Positions 7,238 through 16,169 are shown, counted from the first letter of the stretch. The stretch is DNA of 44,229 nucleotides from Bacillota bacterium (GCA_012840225.1 DULU01000019.1:1-44229); one strand, 5' to 3'. Program-made: numbers and translations. The notes: generated by a model not told the origin, from the letters alone.

Positions 7238-9613
7238 TCAGCTACCTTGTTTGCCGGAAAAATCTGCGCCGGCATGGTAAAGAAGCAGGGTGGTAAGAGG
7301 AATCATGGCCGTGGCTGCAGCTACCACCCCGGAATCGTTGCTGACTAAAGCGACGAGGACGGTAATCAGGGCCCCTTTGGCGGCTGCTGTTTGATATGGA
7401 ATGTGGTGAAAGAGCGGGCGCAGCTGATTGGGTGGCCGGAAAAGCAGAAATGAAGTGGCGAAGAGCGATATGAGCAGGACATTGGTCCAAATGGTATATT
7501 TGAAGAGCTTCCAGTTCATGGCCAGCTTTCGGGCGGCTATTTCCCATATGGGAGATGCTCCATCCGTCCATACCCGGCGGATTAAGGCTCCCAAATGGGT
7601 GATGGTTTGATCCGGACGCAGGAGATCCAAAGCAATGGTGGCGCTCAGGGCGATGAGCAATAACAACAAGATGCCGCCCAGGCGCATCCAGTTCATCCGC
7701 CGACCTGATAAATAAGTCCATGTGGCAGCAAATCCGATAACAGCGCTTATCAATCCCCCAATGTTGGCCCCCCACCAGGGAGCGCCGACCGTAACCAAGG
7801 TAACCAGTAAAAGTGCGGCAGCGGTCATGCGGATAGCTGGTGGGGGAGGGAACGAGCGCGCGCTGTCAAACAACAAACCGCAGGTCATGATGGCTGCCGA
7901 GAGCAGTACTCCCATATATTCATTGCCGATGCCATAGTAGCGGGCGCCGGCAATAGGATCGTACCCCAGAACAGAATGCCTCATCAGGTGAGCACCAAAC
8001 CACACATCGACCAGCAAAGCCACAGCGGTGGCGGCAAACAAATACAAAAAAGCCTTGGCGGAGCGCCCGCCTGCCCACCATGCTGCCGAAGCCAGGACGA
8101 CAGTGAGCACAAAGGCTGAAGATAGGGCGGAAAAAAGCGACTGCGGGTGAAAGAGCGGTTGAATAAGGACAGCCAAAGGAAAGGCAGCTATAGCCGGCAA
8201 CAATAAAAACCAAAGTCTGCGGAGGCGATGAGGCCATTTCCAGCAGGGTATAAGACCAAATACCGCCAGGGAGACGGGAAAGACGACTATGTTGAGGAGG
8301 ATATACGACTTCAAAAGCGGCGCCCGCTGGTCATGAACGGCGGTTAGTCGTTCAAATTTGGCGATGAGAGAGGTTGCCGGCTGCGGTATTGGTTGTAGAT
8401 GCAAGGGACTCCCGTTTTTCGCTATGTTTGCGTTGTCGCTGCCGGCACCGCCCATGCCGGCTAATGCCAGGATGATATCCCCCAGTTCCAGGTTGGTGAG
8501 CAGGCCGGGGGTTTTGGTATGAGCGGAATATAATAAGCCCGGCTCGAGATGTGGCTGAAAAAACAAGAGAGGGGCGAGCCAATAGCCGGCTTCGAGAAAA
8601 TCGGCTCGAGGCGTCGGTGAGACAATCATGACGCAGATATTGTTGGCCCGGTAATACCCGGGTGCCGGGGTACCGGAGAGAAATCGCTGTATAAAGGCGC
8701 CGATCTCTTCCAGGGCCGCATACCGGTGTTCCAACCAGGCTTGCTCGCTCATGTTGCTCCTGTGGGCGTCAAGGCGCGCTAAGTCGCCCAACTCCACCAC
8801 GATCACCGCCTGCGGGCCGGCAGGCTCATAATGCGCGAGCAAGGTTTCCAAAATGCTATAGTCGGTGCGCAGGGCGAAGGGCCAGTTCGCATCGTACTTT
8901 AATGTATCCCGGCCCACGCGGCCGTGTGGAATCCAGCCTTTGTTGTTCATCACGAGCAAAGCTCCGTGCCGGCGGAGGGTCTCATGGGTGTCCGAGTTGC
9001 CGAAAAGCGCCACGTCAATATCGTGAGCTTCCAGCAGTTGCCCCAGGCGGCCGGGGGTCACACCGTTACCGGCCTCGCTGCGCAGGAATGCCGCGATGCT
9101 TGGGACGAGAATGCTGTCGGGAGCGGCTTTCGGGGGTGGGAACAGACCGGTCAGGGCCTTGTACTGTTCGGCTATCGTGATGGTGAGAGCGGCTTCGGTG
9201 AAGTTGCCGGCGATTGGCTCTCCGATGTTGCCGGCGACGATGTTCTCCAGGGGAGCGTCGGCTTTGGCACCGGCGCCAATGGTGAGATGGGTGGCTGCCG
9301 GGTGCCCTTTGCCGGCAGTACGGGTGTTCAGCAAAGCCATCCCGGCTTTGGCCGCCAACTCCCGCCACACGGCACTGGCGGTTAGGTCATGGGGAGCGAG
9401 ACCATCGACAAGAAAAATATAAAGCCGGTGCTGCTGGCTGGCGGCGGCTAAAGCCGAGGCCCAGGCCGCTTCTGCCGGAAAGAAAGCAGCAAGCAGCAGA
9501 GCACATAATAAAGCCGGTAAAGCAGCAGGCCAAAGCAGCAAAGCCGGCAGCCTGTTCACCAAACAAGCTGAGGACATATTCATAGGGCGAGTCCGAGGCA
9601 TACACGGGGCCAT
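7238..9613 (-). CDS. Alkaline-phosphatase-like polytopic membrane protein
   Basis: A 791-aa protein of unknown function. Residues 20-50 form a signal peptide or anchor. Residues 62-400 resemble the alkaline phosphatase/sulfatase fold: YIFLVDGLAPHDL places a possible metal-binding aspartate at residue 70, and AGKGHPAATHLTIGAG resembles the pocket strand that follows. From about residue 430 to the end there are roughly ten hydrophobic segments. The membrane part has distinctive stretches GARYYGIGNEYMGV, APWWGANIGG and SNDSGVVAAATAMIP. I recall similar unnamed proteins in other Clostridia. The usual nucleophile Ser/Thr is not identified. The start is uncertain (ATG 9613 or ATG 9583; neither has a strong ribosome binding site). 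It follows two co-directional genes and probably ends their operon. Confidence 0.75.
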   Translation of the reverse strand: MAPCMPRTRPMNMSSACLVNRLPALLLWPAALPALLCALLLAAFFPAEAAWASALAAASQQHRLYIFLVDGLAPHDLTASAVWRELAAKAGMALLNTRTAGKGHPAATHLTIGAGAKADAPLENIVAGNIGEPIAGNFTEAALTITIAEQYKALTGLFPPPKAAPDSILVPSIAAFLRSEAGNGVTPGRLGQLLEAHDIDVALFGNSDTHETLRRHGALLVMNNKGWIPHGRVGRDTLKYDANWPFALRTDYSILETLLAHYEPAGPQAVIVVELGDLARLDAHRSNMSEQAWLEHRYAALEEIGAFIQRFLSGTPAPGYYRANNICVMIVSPTPRADFLEAGYWLAPLLFFQPHLEPGLLYSAHTKTPGLLTNLELGDIILALAGMGGAGSDNANIAKNGSPLHLQPIPQPATSLIAKFERLTAVHDQRAPLLKSYILLNIVVFPVSLAVFGLIPCWKWPHRLRRLWFLLLPAIAAFPLAVLIQPLFHPQSLFSALSSAFVLTVVLASAAWWAGGRSAKAFLYLFAATAVALLVDVWFGAHLMRHSVLGYDPIAGARYYGIGNEYMGVLLSAAIMTCGLLFDSARSFPPPPAIRMTAAALLLVTLVTVGAPWWGANIGGLISAVIGFAATWTYLSGRRMNWMRLGGILLLLLIALSATIALDLLRPDQTITHLGALIRRVWTDGASPIWEIAARKLAMNWKLFKYTIWTNVLLISLFATSFLLFRPPNQLRPLFHHIPYQTAAAKGALITVLVALVSNDSGVVAAATAMIPLTTLLLYHAGADFSGKQGS

Positions 9614-9684
9614 CCGAGAACAATCATTCCATGCGGGACAATATTAACCGGTTCTGGAGATAGCTTGACCGGTCCGCCGACCGC

Positions 9685-10455
9685 TCATGCAAGAGGCTCT
9701 TGCCGCCCAAAAAGCGAGGCTCCCCAGATCCAGGTGGAAAAAGCCAAGAGCCAAAGGAAATCGAGAGCGGGATTAAACAGGTTGCTATTGGAGGTGAAAA
9801 GGAAGGAAGCATCGGCGATGCTTAGCAATAAAGCTCCCACGACCACCCAGAGAAATGGGGTGTGCAGGGATAGCCGCCGGCCGGCTGCCTTGACGGCAAA
9901 TATGACGGAGAGCAAAAGAAAGAGATTCAGGAGGAAGGTGGCGGTAAGCATCAGCCGCTCGCCGAAGGGGGTGAGGGAGAGCATATTCAGGATCCACATG
10001 ACCATAAGGAGCAGCGCGGCTATAGCCGCCGTCCAGATGAGGCTAAGCTGCAGGCGACTATTTTGGCTGATACGGATGCTGCCTGTGGCGGCGGGAAAGC
10101 GGCGGATGGCGAGGAGGAAAACTACGCCCAGGGGAATGTAGGACAATATCCACAGGATATCACCGGCGGTGGGATAAAACGGCATCACCCATTGTATGTC
10201 CAGGTAAAGCTGGTAAGATAAGGCAGCGGCCTCGAAGACGACGGCCACTGCCAGCCAAATCCAGGAAATCGGACCAGGGATACCGTCCTTATAACTGCGC
10301 CTGAGCGCCAGGACGATATAAAGCAAAGTTAAAAGCGACCCGGCGGCACCGATCACCGACAGCCACGAGTCATAACCTCCCAGGCTGCCCGGAGCGGCCA
10401 CGATGGCCGCCAGGTTCAGGATAAGCACGCTGAGCAAAGCCGGATTTATGCGCAT
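9685..10455 (-). CDS. Polytopic membrane protein, unknown function
   Basis: A 256-aa protein almost wholly made of about seven to eight hydrophobic helices (for example VLILNLAAIVAA, GAAGSLLTLLYIVLAL, ILSYIPLGVVFLLAI, LSLIWTAAIAALLLMVMWIL). The pattern resembles the membrane sensor part found in front of signalling domains such as GGDEF or histidine kinase, but no cytoplasmic domain follows. I do not recognise a named family. Its ATG shares a base with the stop of the foldase gene (TGATG, 10453-10457), so the two are translationally coupled, and the AlkP-like gene starts 71 bases downstream. Confidence 0.75.
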   Translation of the reverse strand: MRINPALLSVLILNLAAIVAAPGSLGGYDSWLSVIGAAGSLLTLLYIVLALRRSYKDGIPGPISWIWLAVAVVFEAAALSYQLYLDIQWVMPFYPTAGDILWILSYIPLGVVFLLAIRRFPAATGSIRISQNSRLQLSLIWTAAIAALLLMVMWILNMLSLTPFGERLMLTATFLLNLFLLLSVIFAVKAAGRRLSLHTPFLWVVVGALLLSIADASFLFTSNSNLFNPALDFLWLLAFSTWIWGASLFGRQEPLA

Positions 10456-11378
10456 CAGTCTGTATTCCCCAAATGCTTATAGCTATCCCAATGCACCTTT
10501 ACATCATATTTGTTATAAAGCGTGTTGATCACTTCGTCAAAAGATTTGGCCTTTTGCTCCATCAGCACCTGCCTGATATAGTCGCGGCGAGAGCTGAAGG
10601 TAGCCGGCTTGGCGAGAATCCGTTCCGTCACCATCAGGATATGATAACCGTCCTCCGACTTCACCGGACGGCTGAATTCGCCGAGCCCCAGACTGTCGAT
10701 GACTTCCCGGAATCCTTCGATCAGAGGCTCATTTTGCGCAATATAACCGACATCGCCGCCCAGCCTGGCCGTATCCCGGTCAAGCGAATAAGACTTGGCC
10801 AGGGAAGCGAAATCCTCGCCCTTCTGCAGCCGGCTGTAAAGCACTTCTGCCTCTTCCTTGGTGGCGACCACGATATGGCTGACGCGGGCCTGGGCCGGAT
10901 CGCTCAACTCCTCGGCATGGGCATAGAAAAAGTCCAGCATCTCCTGGTCGGTGACCACGACCCCTTCGAAAGCCAGAGTGTTGAGGATCAGGGTCAGCTC
11001 AATTTCATAGCGCAGGCGCTCGGGGGTGAGACGGTTGGCCATCAAGGTAAGGTCGAATTCTTCGTCGCTGCCATATTCGGCACGGATGGCGGCATATTGT
11101 GCGTCGATCTCCGCCTTGGACGGTCTGATCTTTTTGGCTTCGCCTTCTTCCATGATCAAGGCTTCAGCGATCAACTGGTTGAGCACGACTTCGCCGGCTT
11201 CCCGCTCCAAAGCATCGTAAAACTCTTGCCTGGTGATGGGGCGATCGTTGATCATGGCGACGATGTCGGCACTGCTTGCTGCCTGAGCTGCCTGAGCCGG
11301 CGACAGGTTCACCCCGGCCAGGGCGATAAAAGCGCACAAGGTGATCAAGCCAATCGATTTGCTGGATATGTTAAACAA
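10455..11378 (-). CDS. Secreted peptidyl-prolyl isomerase, PrsA/SurA type
   Basis: Extracytoplasmic folding factor of 307 aa. An N-terminal signal peptide (ITLCAFIALAGVNLSPAQA) is seen without a lipobox cysteine, so unlike Bacillus PrsA it is not predicted to be lipid-anchored. A SurA-type N domain (INDRPITRQEFYDAL) is followed by a parvulin rotamase domain from about residue 165 to 260 (ARVSHIVVATKEEAEVLYSRLQKGEDF, GGDVGYI, SEDGYHILMV). The start is TTG 11378, with GGTGGAG close upstream. It heads the minus-strand group foldase - membrane protein - AlkP-like protein; whether it folds secreted domains of these neighbours is only inference. Confidence 0.88.
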   Translation of the reverse strand: MFNISSKSIGLITLCAFIALAGVNLSPAQAAQAASSADIVAMINDRPITRQEFYDALEREAGEVVLNQLIAEALIMEEGEAKKIRPSKAEIDAQYAAIRAEYGSDEEFDLTLMANRLTPERLRYEIELTLILNTLAFEGVVVTDQEMLDFFYAHAEELSDPAQARVSHIVVATKEEAEVLYSRLQKGEDFASLAKSYSLDRDTARLGGDVGYIAQNEPLIEGFREVIDSLGLGEFSRPVKSEDGYHILMVTERILAKPATFSSRRDYIRQVLMEQKAKSFDEVINTLYNKYDVKVHWDSYKHLGNTD

Positions 11379-11492
11379 AGGACTCCACCTCTCTGGCGAA
11401 CCTGCAAGGCCGTACCTGCATAACCCCCGTCGTCGTACCTTGCGTATAAAGCATTAACTTCGACATAAAAGAGTAGGTACCTGCCGCCAATC

Positions 11493-11501
11493 TGGTATAA
11501 T
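11493..11501 (+). promoter_or_regulatory. Extended -10 promoter candidate for the DUF951 gene
   Basis: TGG-TATAAT at 11493-11501 gives a perfect -10 hexamer with an upstream TG, typical of extended -10 promoters; no good -35 is present. It stands about 70 bases before the GTG start at 11570 and in the correct direction. Confidence 0.55.
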
Positions 11502-11569
11502 GTAGGGCAATAGCATCTGCGGTAACAACTTCTGCGGCAACATTTGAGGCATGTGGAGGAGGCTTAAAG

Positions 11570-11785
11570 GTGCCGGTTAAGTTTTATCTGGGAGATCAGA
11601 TATACCTGCGCAAGCCGCACCCCTGTGGAGGTTATGAGTGGGAAGTGCTGCGGGTTGGTATGGATTTCCGCCTGAAATGCCTCAAATGCGGCCGGGTAGT
11701 GATGCTGCCGCGCCCCAAAGTGGAGCGGGGACTGAAAAAATTCATCGCTCGTGGTCCCGCTTATGTCGAGCCGGAGCAAAGTTAG
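11570..11785 (+). CDS. DUF951 family protein
   Basis: A 71-aa protein matching the small DUF951 family found widely in Firmicutes: LGDQIYLRKPHPCGGYEWEVLRVGMDFRLKCLKCGRVVMLPRPKVER. The conserved cysteines (HPCGG and CLKCGR) may bind a metal; the function is not known. The start is GTG 11570, fixed by GGAGGAGG at 11555-11562, seven bases upstream. In many Firmicutes this gene lies near rpsF-ssb-rpsR; here that block starts six kilobases further on, so unrelated genes seem to have been inserted between them. Its stop overlaps the converging small gene by four bases. Confidence 0.9.
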   Translation: MPVKFYLGDQIYLRKPHPCGGYEWEVLRVGMDFRLKCLKCGRVVMLPRPKVERGLKKFIARGPAYVEPEQS

Positions 11786-11994
11786 CGATACCGGCCGTAC
11801 AGACCGTAATCCTCATCTACGGCCTCATTTAAGGAAAGCTCCGTCAAACGCCGGTCGATCTCGTCCATGGGCAAGCTGAGCTCACGGGCCATTTCCTCCA
11901 TGGTATATTCGGCTCTGGCCATTTCCACCAACCGGCGTTCTGCGGCGGCAGTCCACAAGCTGCTGCCTCTCTTTTTGCGGTTTCCCCTGCGCAC
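11782..11994 (-). CDS. Small HTH-like basic protein, hypothetical
   Basis: About 70 aa. The N-terminus is very basic (RRGNRKKRGSSLW); the middle, ERRLVEMARAEYTMEEMARELSLPMDEIDRRL, has the spacing of a helix-turn-helix like those of Myb/SANT-type or sigma region 4 folds. I cannot assign a family. The frame is open from TTG 12000, but GGGAGG nine bases before GTG 11994 makes GTG the likely start. It faces the DUF951 gene tail to tail. A DNA-binding role is inferred from shape only. Confidence 0.55.
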   Translation of the reverse strand: MRRGNRKKRGSSLWTAAAERRLVEMARAEYTMEEMARELSLPMDEIDRRLTELSLNEAVDEDYGLYGRYR

Positions 11995-12095
11995 GAGCAA
12001 AGACCTCCCGCTTCCGGAACAGCCTGTTGCGACCTAAGCCGGTCAACAGGCAACCTGAATAAGCAGCCGACCTATATTATGACCGGACGTTGGGT

Positions 12096-13079
12096 TTAGC
12101 TATGCTTCTTCGGGGGTCCTTTCTGCTTGAGCGCCGGGTTGAAATACATGTCGGAAAGGGTGGTTTTTATCTCGCCGGCCAGGTTTACGAAGGCCTTCGC
12201 CCCGGCCGAGAGGGGGTGATCGGTGCGCAAAAGGAGCCAGGAACTGGTGATGGGCAATTCTATCTCCTCGACCTCCAGTTCCTGCAGTATGCCTTGTTGT
12301 ATCTCGGTCTGTACCGAGGACAAGGGGAGAAACGAGACACCCAGTTCCTCTTCTATCAGGCGTTTGGTAATATCTACCTGGGTCACTACCATGGTGCGCA
12401 CCCGCGGCTCCAGTTTGCGCACCGCCACCAGGAGATCGTCCCAATAGCCGGGGTGATTGTGCGTGATCAGGGGATAGGTGGCCAGTGCCGAGAGCCAGGT
12501 GTTGACCTTTCGGGTACCGCTTTTCGGCGTCGTGGCCTTGACCAGCGGGTTTTTATCCGACATTTTGCCGGCGGCGACGAAAACCACCGGGTCTTTGTAT
12601 AATAGCTCGGCGGTGAGCCGCGGGTCATGCGGTTCGATACGGGAGAGCCCCACCTCAGCCTCGCCGCTGGTGAGCGCCTGGGGAATCTCCTCGGAGACGA
12701 TCACGCTGATCACCACTTCCACCTGCGGCAGGCGTTCATGGAAGGTTTGCAGCACCCAGGGCAGCACCGACCTGGCGACCATCGGTGAGGCGGCTATGGT
12801 CAGCCGGGAAGCATAACCGGCTTGCCAGGAGGCAAATTCCTGCATGATCTCATCGGAAGTTGCCAACAGCCGGGCCGCGCACTTTAGGAAGCGTTCCCCG
12901 GCCGGGGTGAGGGTGATGGCCCGGCCCCAGCGCTCAAAAAGCTCGCAGCCGAGCTCATCTTCCAGCTGACGGATATGCTTGCTCACTGTTGGCTGAGATA
13001 AAAAGAGGATCTCGGCGGCTTTGTGGAAATTCAGGTGCCTGGCGGCAACCTGAAAGGTGCGCAAGAGCTTCAGATCCAT
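12096..13079 (-). CDS. LysR-family transcriptional regulator
   Basis: A 327-aa regulator. The winged HTH is at residues 1-60 (LLRTFQVAARHLNFHKAAEILFLSQPTVSKHIRQLE), followed by the coiled linker and a LysR substrate-binding domain (about 90-300; SRLTIAASPMVARSVLPWVL). An AAAGGAGG site lies before ATG 13079. It is transcribed away from the putative Re-citrate synthase at 13248; divergent LysR regulators usually control the neighbouring gene and themselves, with a small effector, so control of citrate synthesis is a reasonable inference. A 17-base perfect dyad at 13112-13128 in the shared upstream region could be its site. Confidence 0.93.
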   Translation of the reverse strand: MDLKLLRTFQVAARHLNFHKAAEILFLSQPTVSKHIRQLEDELGCELFERWGRAITLTPAGERFLKCAARLLATSDEIMQEFASWQAGYASRLTIAASPMVARSVLPWVLQTFHERLPQVEVVISVIVSEEIPQALTSGEAEVGLSRIEPHDPRLTAELLYKDPVVFVAAGKMSDKNPLVKATTPKSGTRKVNTWLSALATYPLITHNHPGYWDDLLVAVRKLEPRVRTMVVTQVDITKRLIEEELGVSFLPLSSVQTEIQQGILQELEVEEIELPITSSWLLLRTDHPLSAGAKAFVNLAGEIKTTLSDMYFNPALKQKGPPKKHS

Positions 13080-13111
13080 CGTATGCCTCCTTTACCTTCA
13101 GCCAAGATTAT

Positions 13112-13128
13112 GGGACAAGTTGTGTCCC
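13112..13128. promoter_or_regulatory. Inverted repeat between the LysR gene and the citrate synthase gene
   Basis: GGGACA-AGTTG-TGTCCC is a perfect six-base dyad with a five-base centre, 33 bases from the LysR start and 120 bases from the citrate synthase start. LysR-type regulators bind dyads of this size (T-N11-A), and this one contains a T and A at other spacings only, so the assignment rests on position and symmetry. A second, shorter dyad TTAA-CGTGA-TTAA lies at about 13147-13159. Confidence 0.5.
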
Positions 13129-13247
13129 GGCGGACGATTGATAACTTAACGTGATTAATACGCAACAATAATTGAATTTCCCTTTTTGAATGAGTCTGTG
13201 TTAGGATGATAACATATCTAAGCACAGTGAAAAAGGAGACGTGGCCT

Positions 13248-14636
13248 GTGCACGGAAACAGTTGGTTGCAGAAAAATGCCGGGAAAAATTATACACTGGT
13301 CAATCGCACGGATCCTGATCTGATGCGCGACCAATTTCCATATGAGGTTCCGCCGCGCATCACCTTCGACGGCGTTCAAGTGCCGGTGAACCCCGCCCCA
13401 CAACCGGTCATTACCGATACTACTTTCCGCGACGGGCAACAAGCGCGTACCCCCTATAAAGTCGAGCAGATAGTGGATTTATTTACCTTTCTCCATCGCC
13501 TGAGCGGCCCGAACGGCTTGATCCGTCAATCGGAATTCTTCCTCTACAGCGAAAAAGACCGGGAAGCTGTGCGCCGCTGCCGGGAATTGGGTTATCGTTA
13601 TCCGGAGATCACCGCCTGGATCAGGGCTTCCCGCAAGGACTTCCAGCTGGTGAAGGATATGGAAATCCCGGAGACGGGCATTCTCACCTCCTGTTCGGAT
13701 TACCACATTTACCTTAAGCTTGGCCTGGACCGGCAAAAAGCGATGATGCAATATCTGGATGTGGTGTCGGCCGCTCTTGAGCACGGCATCCGGCCCCGCT
13801 GCCATATGGAGGATGTGACCAGGGCGGACATATACGGCTTCGTGGTGCCTTTCGCTCAAGCTTTGGTCTCCCTGATGGATGAGAGCGGTATACCGATAAA
13901 AATCAGGCTGTGCGATACCATGGGATACGGGGTCACCTATCCCGGCGCCACTCTGCCGCGCAGCGTGCCCCGCCTGATATATGCCCTGATCAATGAGGCC
14001 GGCGTTCCCGGCGAGCTGTTGGAGTGGCATGGTCATAATGATTTTCACAAAGGGTTGATCAATGCCTCCACCGCCTGGCTCTATGGCTGCGCCGCCATCA
14101 ACGGCACCTTGCTCGGCTTCGGTGAGCGCACCGGCAACACGCCCATTGAGGCGCTGGTGATTGAGTATATCAGCCTGACGGGCGACAACTCGATAGATAC
14201 TACGGTGATCACGGAGATCGCCGAATATTTCGAGAAGGAACTGGGATACCAGATCCCGCCAATGACGCCCTATGTCGGCAAGCAATTCAATGTCACCTCC
14301 GCAGGCATTCATGCCGACGGCATCATTAAGAATGAGGAGATCTATAACATTTTCGACACGGCGAAGCTGCTCAACCGGCCCCTGGGCGTCAATGTCACGG
14401 ATAAGGCCGGGGCAGCGGGAGTGGCCTTCTGGCTGAACCGGGTGCTGAACTTGCGGGGAGAGGCCCGCATCGACAAGAAGCATCCCGGCGTGGCCGTGAT
14501 GGCGCAATGGGTGCAGGATCAATATAAAGACGGGCGCACCACCAGCCTCTCGGAGGAAGAGATGATGATGGCCGCCATGCGTTTTTTGCCTGAATACTTT
14601 GCTAAGAAGAAAGGCAACGTGGCTGCTTCCGACTGA
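13248..14636 (+). CDS. Putative Re-citrate synthase (isopropylmalate/homocitrate synthase family)
   Basis: A DRE-TIM metallolyase of about 462 aa. It has the family signature TDTTFRDGQQARTPY near the N-terminus and HGHNDFHKGLINAS with GERTGNTPIEA further on, which supply the metal and acetyl-CoA site. It lacks the C-terminal leucine-binding domain of LeuA. The overall sequence, as I recall it, resembles the Re-face citrate synthases of Clostridium kluyveri and syntrophic anaerobes more than NifV or LeuA, so the likely reaction is oxaloacetate plus acetyl-CoA to citrate. Homocitrate synthase is the main alternative. AAAAGGAG at 13231-13238 places the start at GTG 13248, although the frame is open from 13206. 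The 3' end overlaps the opposing transporter gene by 35 bases. Confidence 0.75.
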   Translation: MHGNSWLQKNAGKNYTLVNRTDPDLMRDQFPYEVPPRITFDGVQVPVNPAPQPVITDTTFRDGQQARTPYKVEQIVDLFTFLHRLSGPNGLIRQSEFFLYSEKDREAVRRCRELGYRYPEITAWIRASRKDFQLVKDMEIPETGILTSCSDYHIYLKLGLDRQKAMMQYLDVVSAALEHGIRPRCHMEDVTRADIYGFVVPFAQALVSLMDESGIPIKIRLCDTMGYGVTYPGATLPRSVPRLIYALINEAGVPGELLEWHGHNDFHKGLINASTAWLYGCAAINGTLLGFGERTGNTPIEALVIEYISLTGDNSIDTTVITEIAEYFEKELGYQIPPMTPYVGKQFNVTSAGIHADGIIKNEEIYNIFDTAKLLNRPLGVNVTDKAGAAGVAFWLNRVLNLRGEARIDKKHPGVAVMAQWVQDQYKDGRTTSLSEEEMMMAAMRFLPEYFAKKKGNVAASD

Positions 14637-16062
14637 GCTTGTCGGGCCGGCCGGATTTGTCGGGGGCGCGGCGCCGTCCGGCTATGCAGAGATAAAAAGC
14701 TTCTCCGAAATAACCGGTCATTAAGGCCGTCGCCCCGCCCGCCGACCCCAGGGAAAGCAGGAGGTAGCGCAGGGGTCCCCATACCAAAAAGGTCACGAGG
14801 CTCATATTGATGATCTTGCCGGCGAGGAGGGCTTTGGTGCGCCGGATGTGCACCAGCCGACCCATGCCGAGTTCCTGCCAGGCCAGAAGAAATGGGAAGA
14901 GGGTCAGGCAGCGCAGGGAAAAGACGGCTTGCGGCAGGATATGCGGCGGCACCCCCATCAGTTTGGTGAAAAGCCAGGGCGCGGCGGGAGTGAAACCGAT
15001 TAAGGCGACAACACCGGCGCAGGCTGCGGCCACCGTGACGGCAAAACGCTTGATCACCTCATCTCCGGCTGTGCTGCCGGAGTTTTTTTCCTCATCATTT
15101 ATGCCATTTTTAGGTTTGGGCGCAAAGACCAGGACCACATGGTGCAGGCCATAAAGAAAGGCGCCGATCACCCAGGAAAGGCTGAAGCTCAGAGAATAAC
15201 CAGGCAAGACATTGGCCGGTATGCCCTGCCGCGCCAGTCCGGAGTTGAGCAAAGCATCGCTGCTGGTGGCCGCCATGCCGGTGGAGAGAAGAGGCAGGAG
15301 GAAAGCCCAGAGGTTGATGCTGTCGGAAAGGGCCACCTGGGCCGTGGCCTGAGCCGAGTCTTGGGTTGTGGTTTGCGACTCGTCCTGGGCTCCGGTCTGG
15401 GCCGGAACCGGAACCTCCAGCCGGCTGTCCCGCTGACTGGCTGCCGTCCGACCGCCCCATACCGCCACTATGGCTTCCGTGGTCATGCCGGCAGTAAAGG
15501 TGGTGGCGCCGATGATCACGCCCAGCTCAGGCCGCAGGTAAACCAGACCGGCGGCAGTGGCGCTCATCACGATCAACCTGAGCACCATGCCCAAAGTGAT
15601 GTAGCCGGTGAGCTGCTCTCTGATCACCACACCTTGATATAGGCAGCGGATGCCGGAGGCGATGATCATCACAGAAAGCAGGCGGACGCATTGTACGGCC
15701 GGTAAGGCGACGGTGCTCTTTACCCCGAGCAGATTCTGGTATATATATCCCAAAGCCGGGGTCAGGCTGAGCAAGGCAGGGATACCGGCCGCCACGGCGA
15801 TGATGGCCAAGCCTGCTCTGAACACCCGCTTTTGGCTGGACCTGTCCTGCACCAAAGCCAGGCTCGCCGAGCGCAACATCACTACTGGCGCCTCAAACAA
15901 GCCGCTGGTGGAGACGCCTACCGCCCAACCGGCTAAAGCCAATTCAGGAGAGCTGGTCCTGGCCAACCCGGCATTGATGATCCAGTGGGTGAAGGCCATG
16001 AGCATTGAGGTGAAGCCAAGTGGTATATAGAAGGCGGCGATTCTTCTCATGTCTGGAAGCAT
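14602..16062 (-). CDS. MATE-like multidrug/oligosaccharide flippase family transporter
   Basis: A membrane protein of about 486 aa with some twelve hydrophobic helices in two halves, divided by a Gln/Thr/Ala-rich cytoplasmic loop (PVPAQTGAQDESQTTTQDSAQ region). Stretches such as GIRCLYQGVVIREQLTGYITLGMV are ones I associate with proteins annotated as MatE in Clostridia. The substrate is unknown. The frame is open from 16152, but that start would lie inside the terminator of the upstream gene; ATG 16062, with AGGA 11 bases before it, is preferred. The C-terminus overlaps the citrate synthase gene by 35 bases on the opposite strand. Confidence 0.7.
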   Translation of the reverse strand: MLPDMRRIAAFYIPLGFTSMLMAFTHWIINAGLARTSSPELALAGWAVGVSTSGLFEAPVVMLRSASLALVQDRSSQKRVFRAGLAIIAVAAGIPALLSLTPALGYIYQNLLGVKSTVALPAVQCVRLLSVMIIASGIRCLYQGVVIREQLTGYITLGMVLRLIVMSATAAGLVYLRPELGVIIGATTFTAGMTTEAIVAVWGGRTAASQRDSRLEVPVPAQTGAQDESQTTTQDSAQATAQVALSDSINLWAFLLPLLSTGMAATSSDALLNSGLARQGIPANVLPGYSLSFSLSWVIGAFLYGLHHVVLVFAPKPKNGINDEEKNSGSTAGDEVIKRFAVTVAAACAGVVALIGFTPAAPWLFTKLMGVPPHILPQAVFSLRCLTLFPFLLAWQELGMGRLVHIRRTKALLAGKIINMSLVTFLVWGPLRYLLLSLGSAGGATALMTGYFGEAFYLCIAGRRRAPDKSGRPDKLSRKQPRCLSS

Positions 16063-16104
16063 GCAGGTATAATTCCTGAAGAGTGACTTCAACCCTTCTG
16101 AGTA

Positions 16105-16140
16105 TACAAAAAATAAACAGGCCGGCAAAGAGCGCCGGCC
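16105..16140 (-). terminator. Intrinsic terminator behind the glutamine-rich protein gene
   Basis: On the minus strand GGCCGGC (16140-16134), a seven-base loop and GCCGGCC (16126-16120) form a perfect GC stem followed by TGTTTATTTTTT. It ends the message of the 16170-16400 gene and separates it from the MATE-like gene. Confidence 0.85.
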
Positions 16141-16169
16141 CGGTTCCGACAAGCATCAGTGAGGTTAAC

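Noticed and set aside
10473-11423. 316-residue open frame on the + strand
   Set aside because: Antisense shadow of the foldase gene, no family likeness; the minus-strand product has clear parvulin domains.
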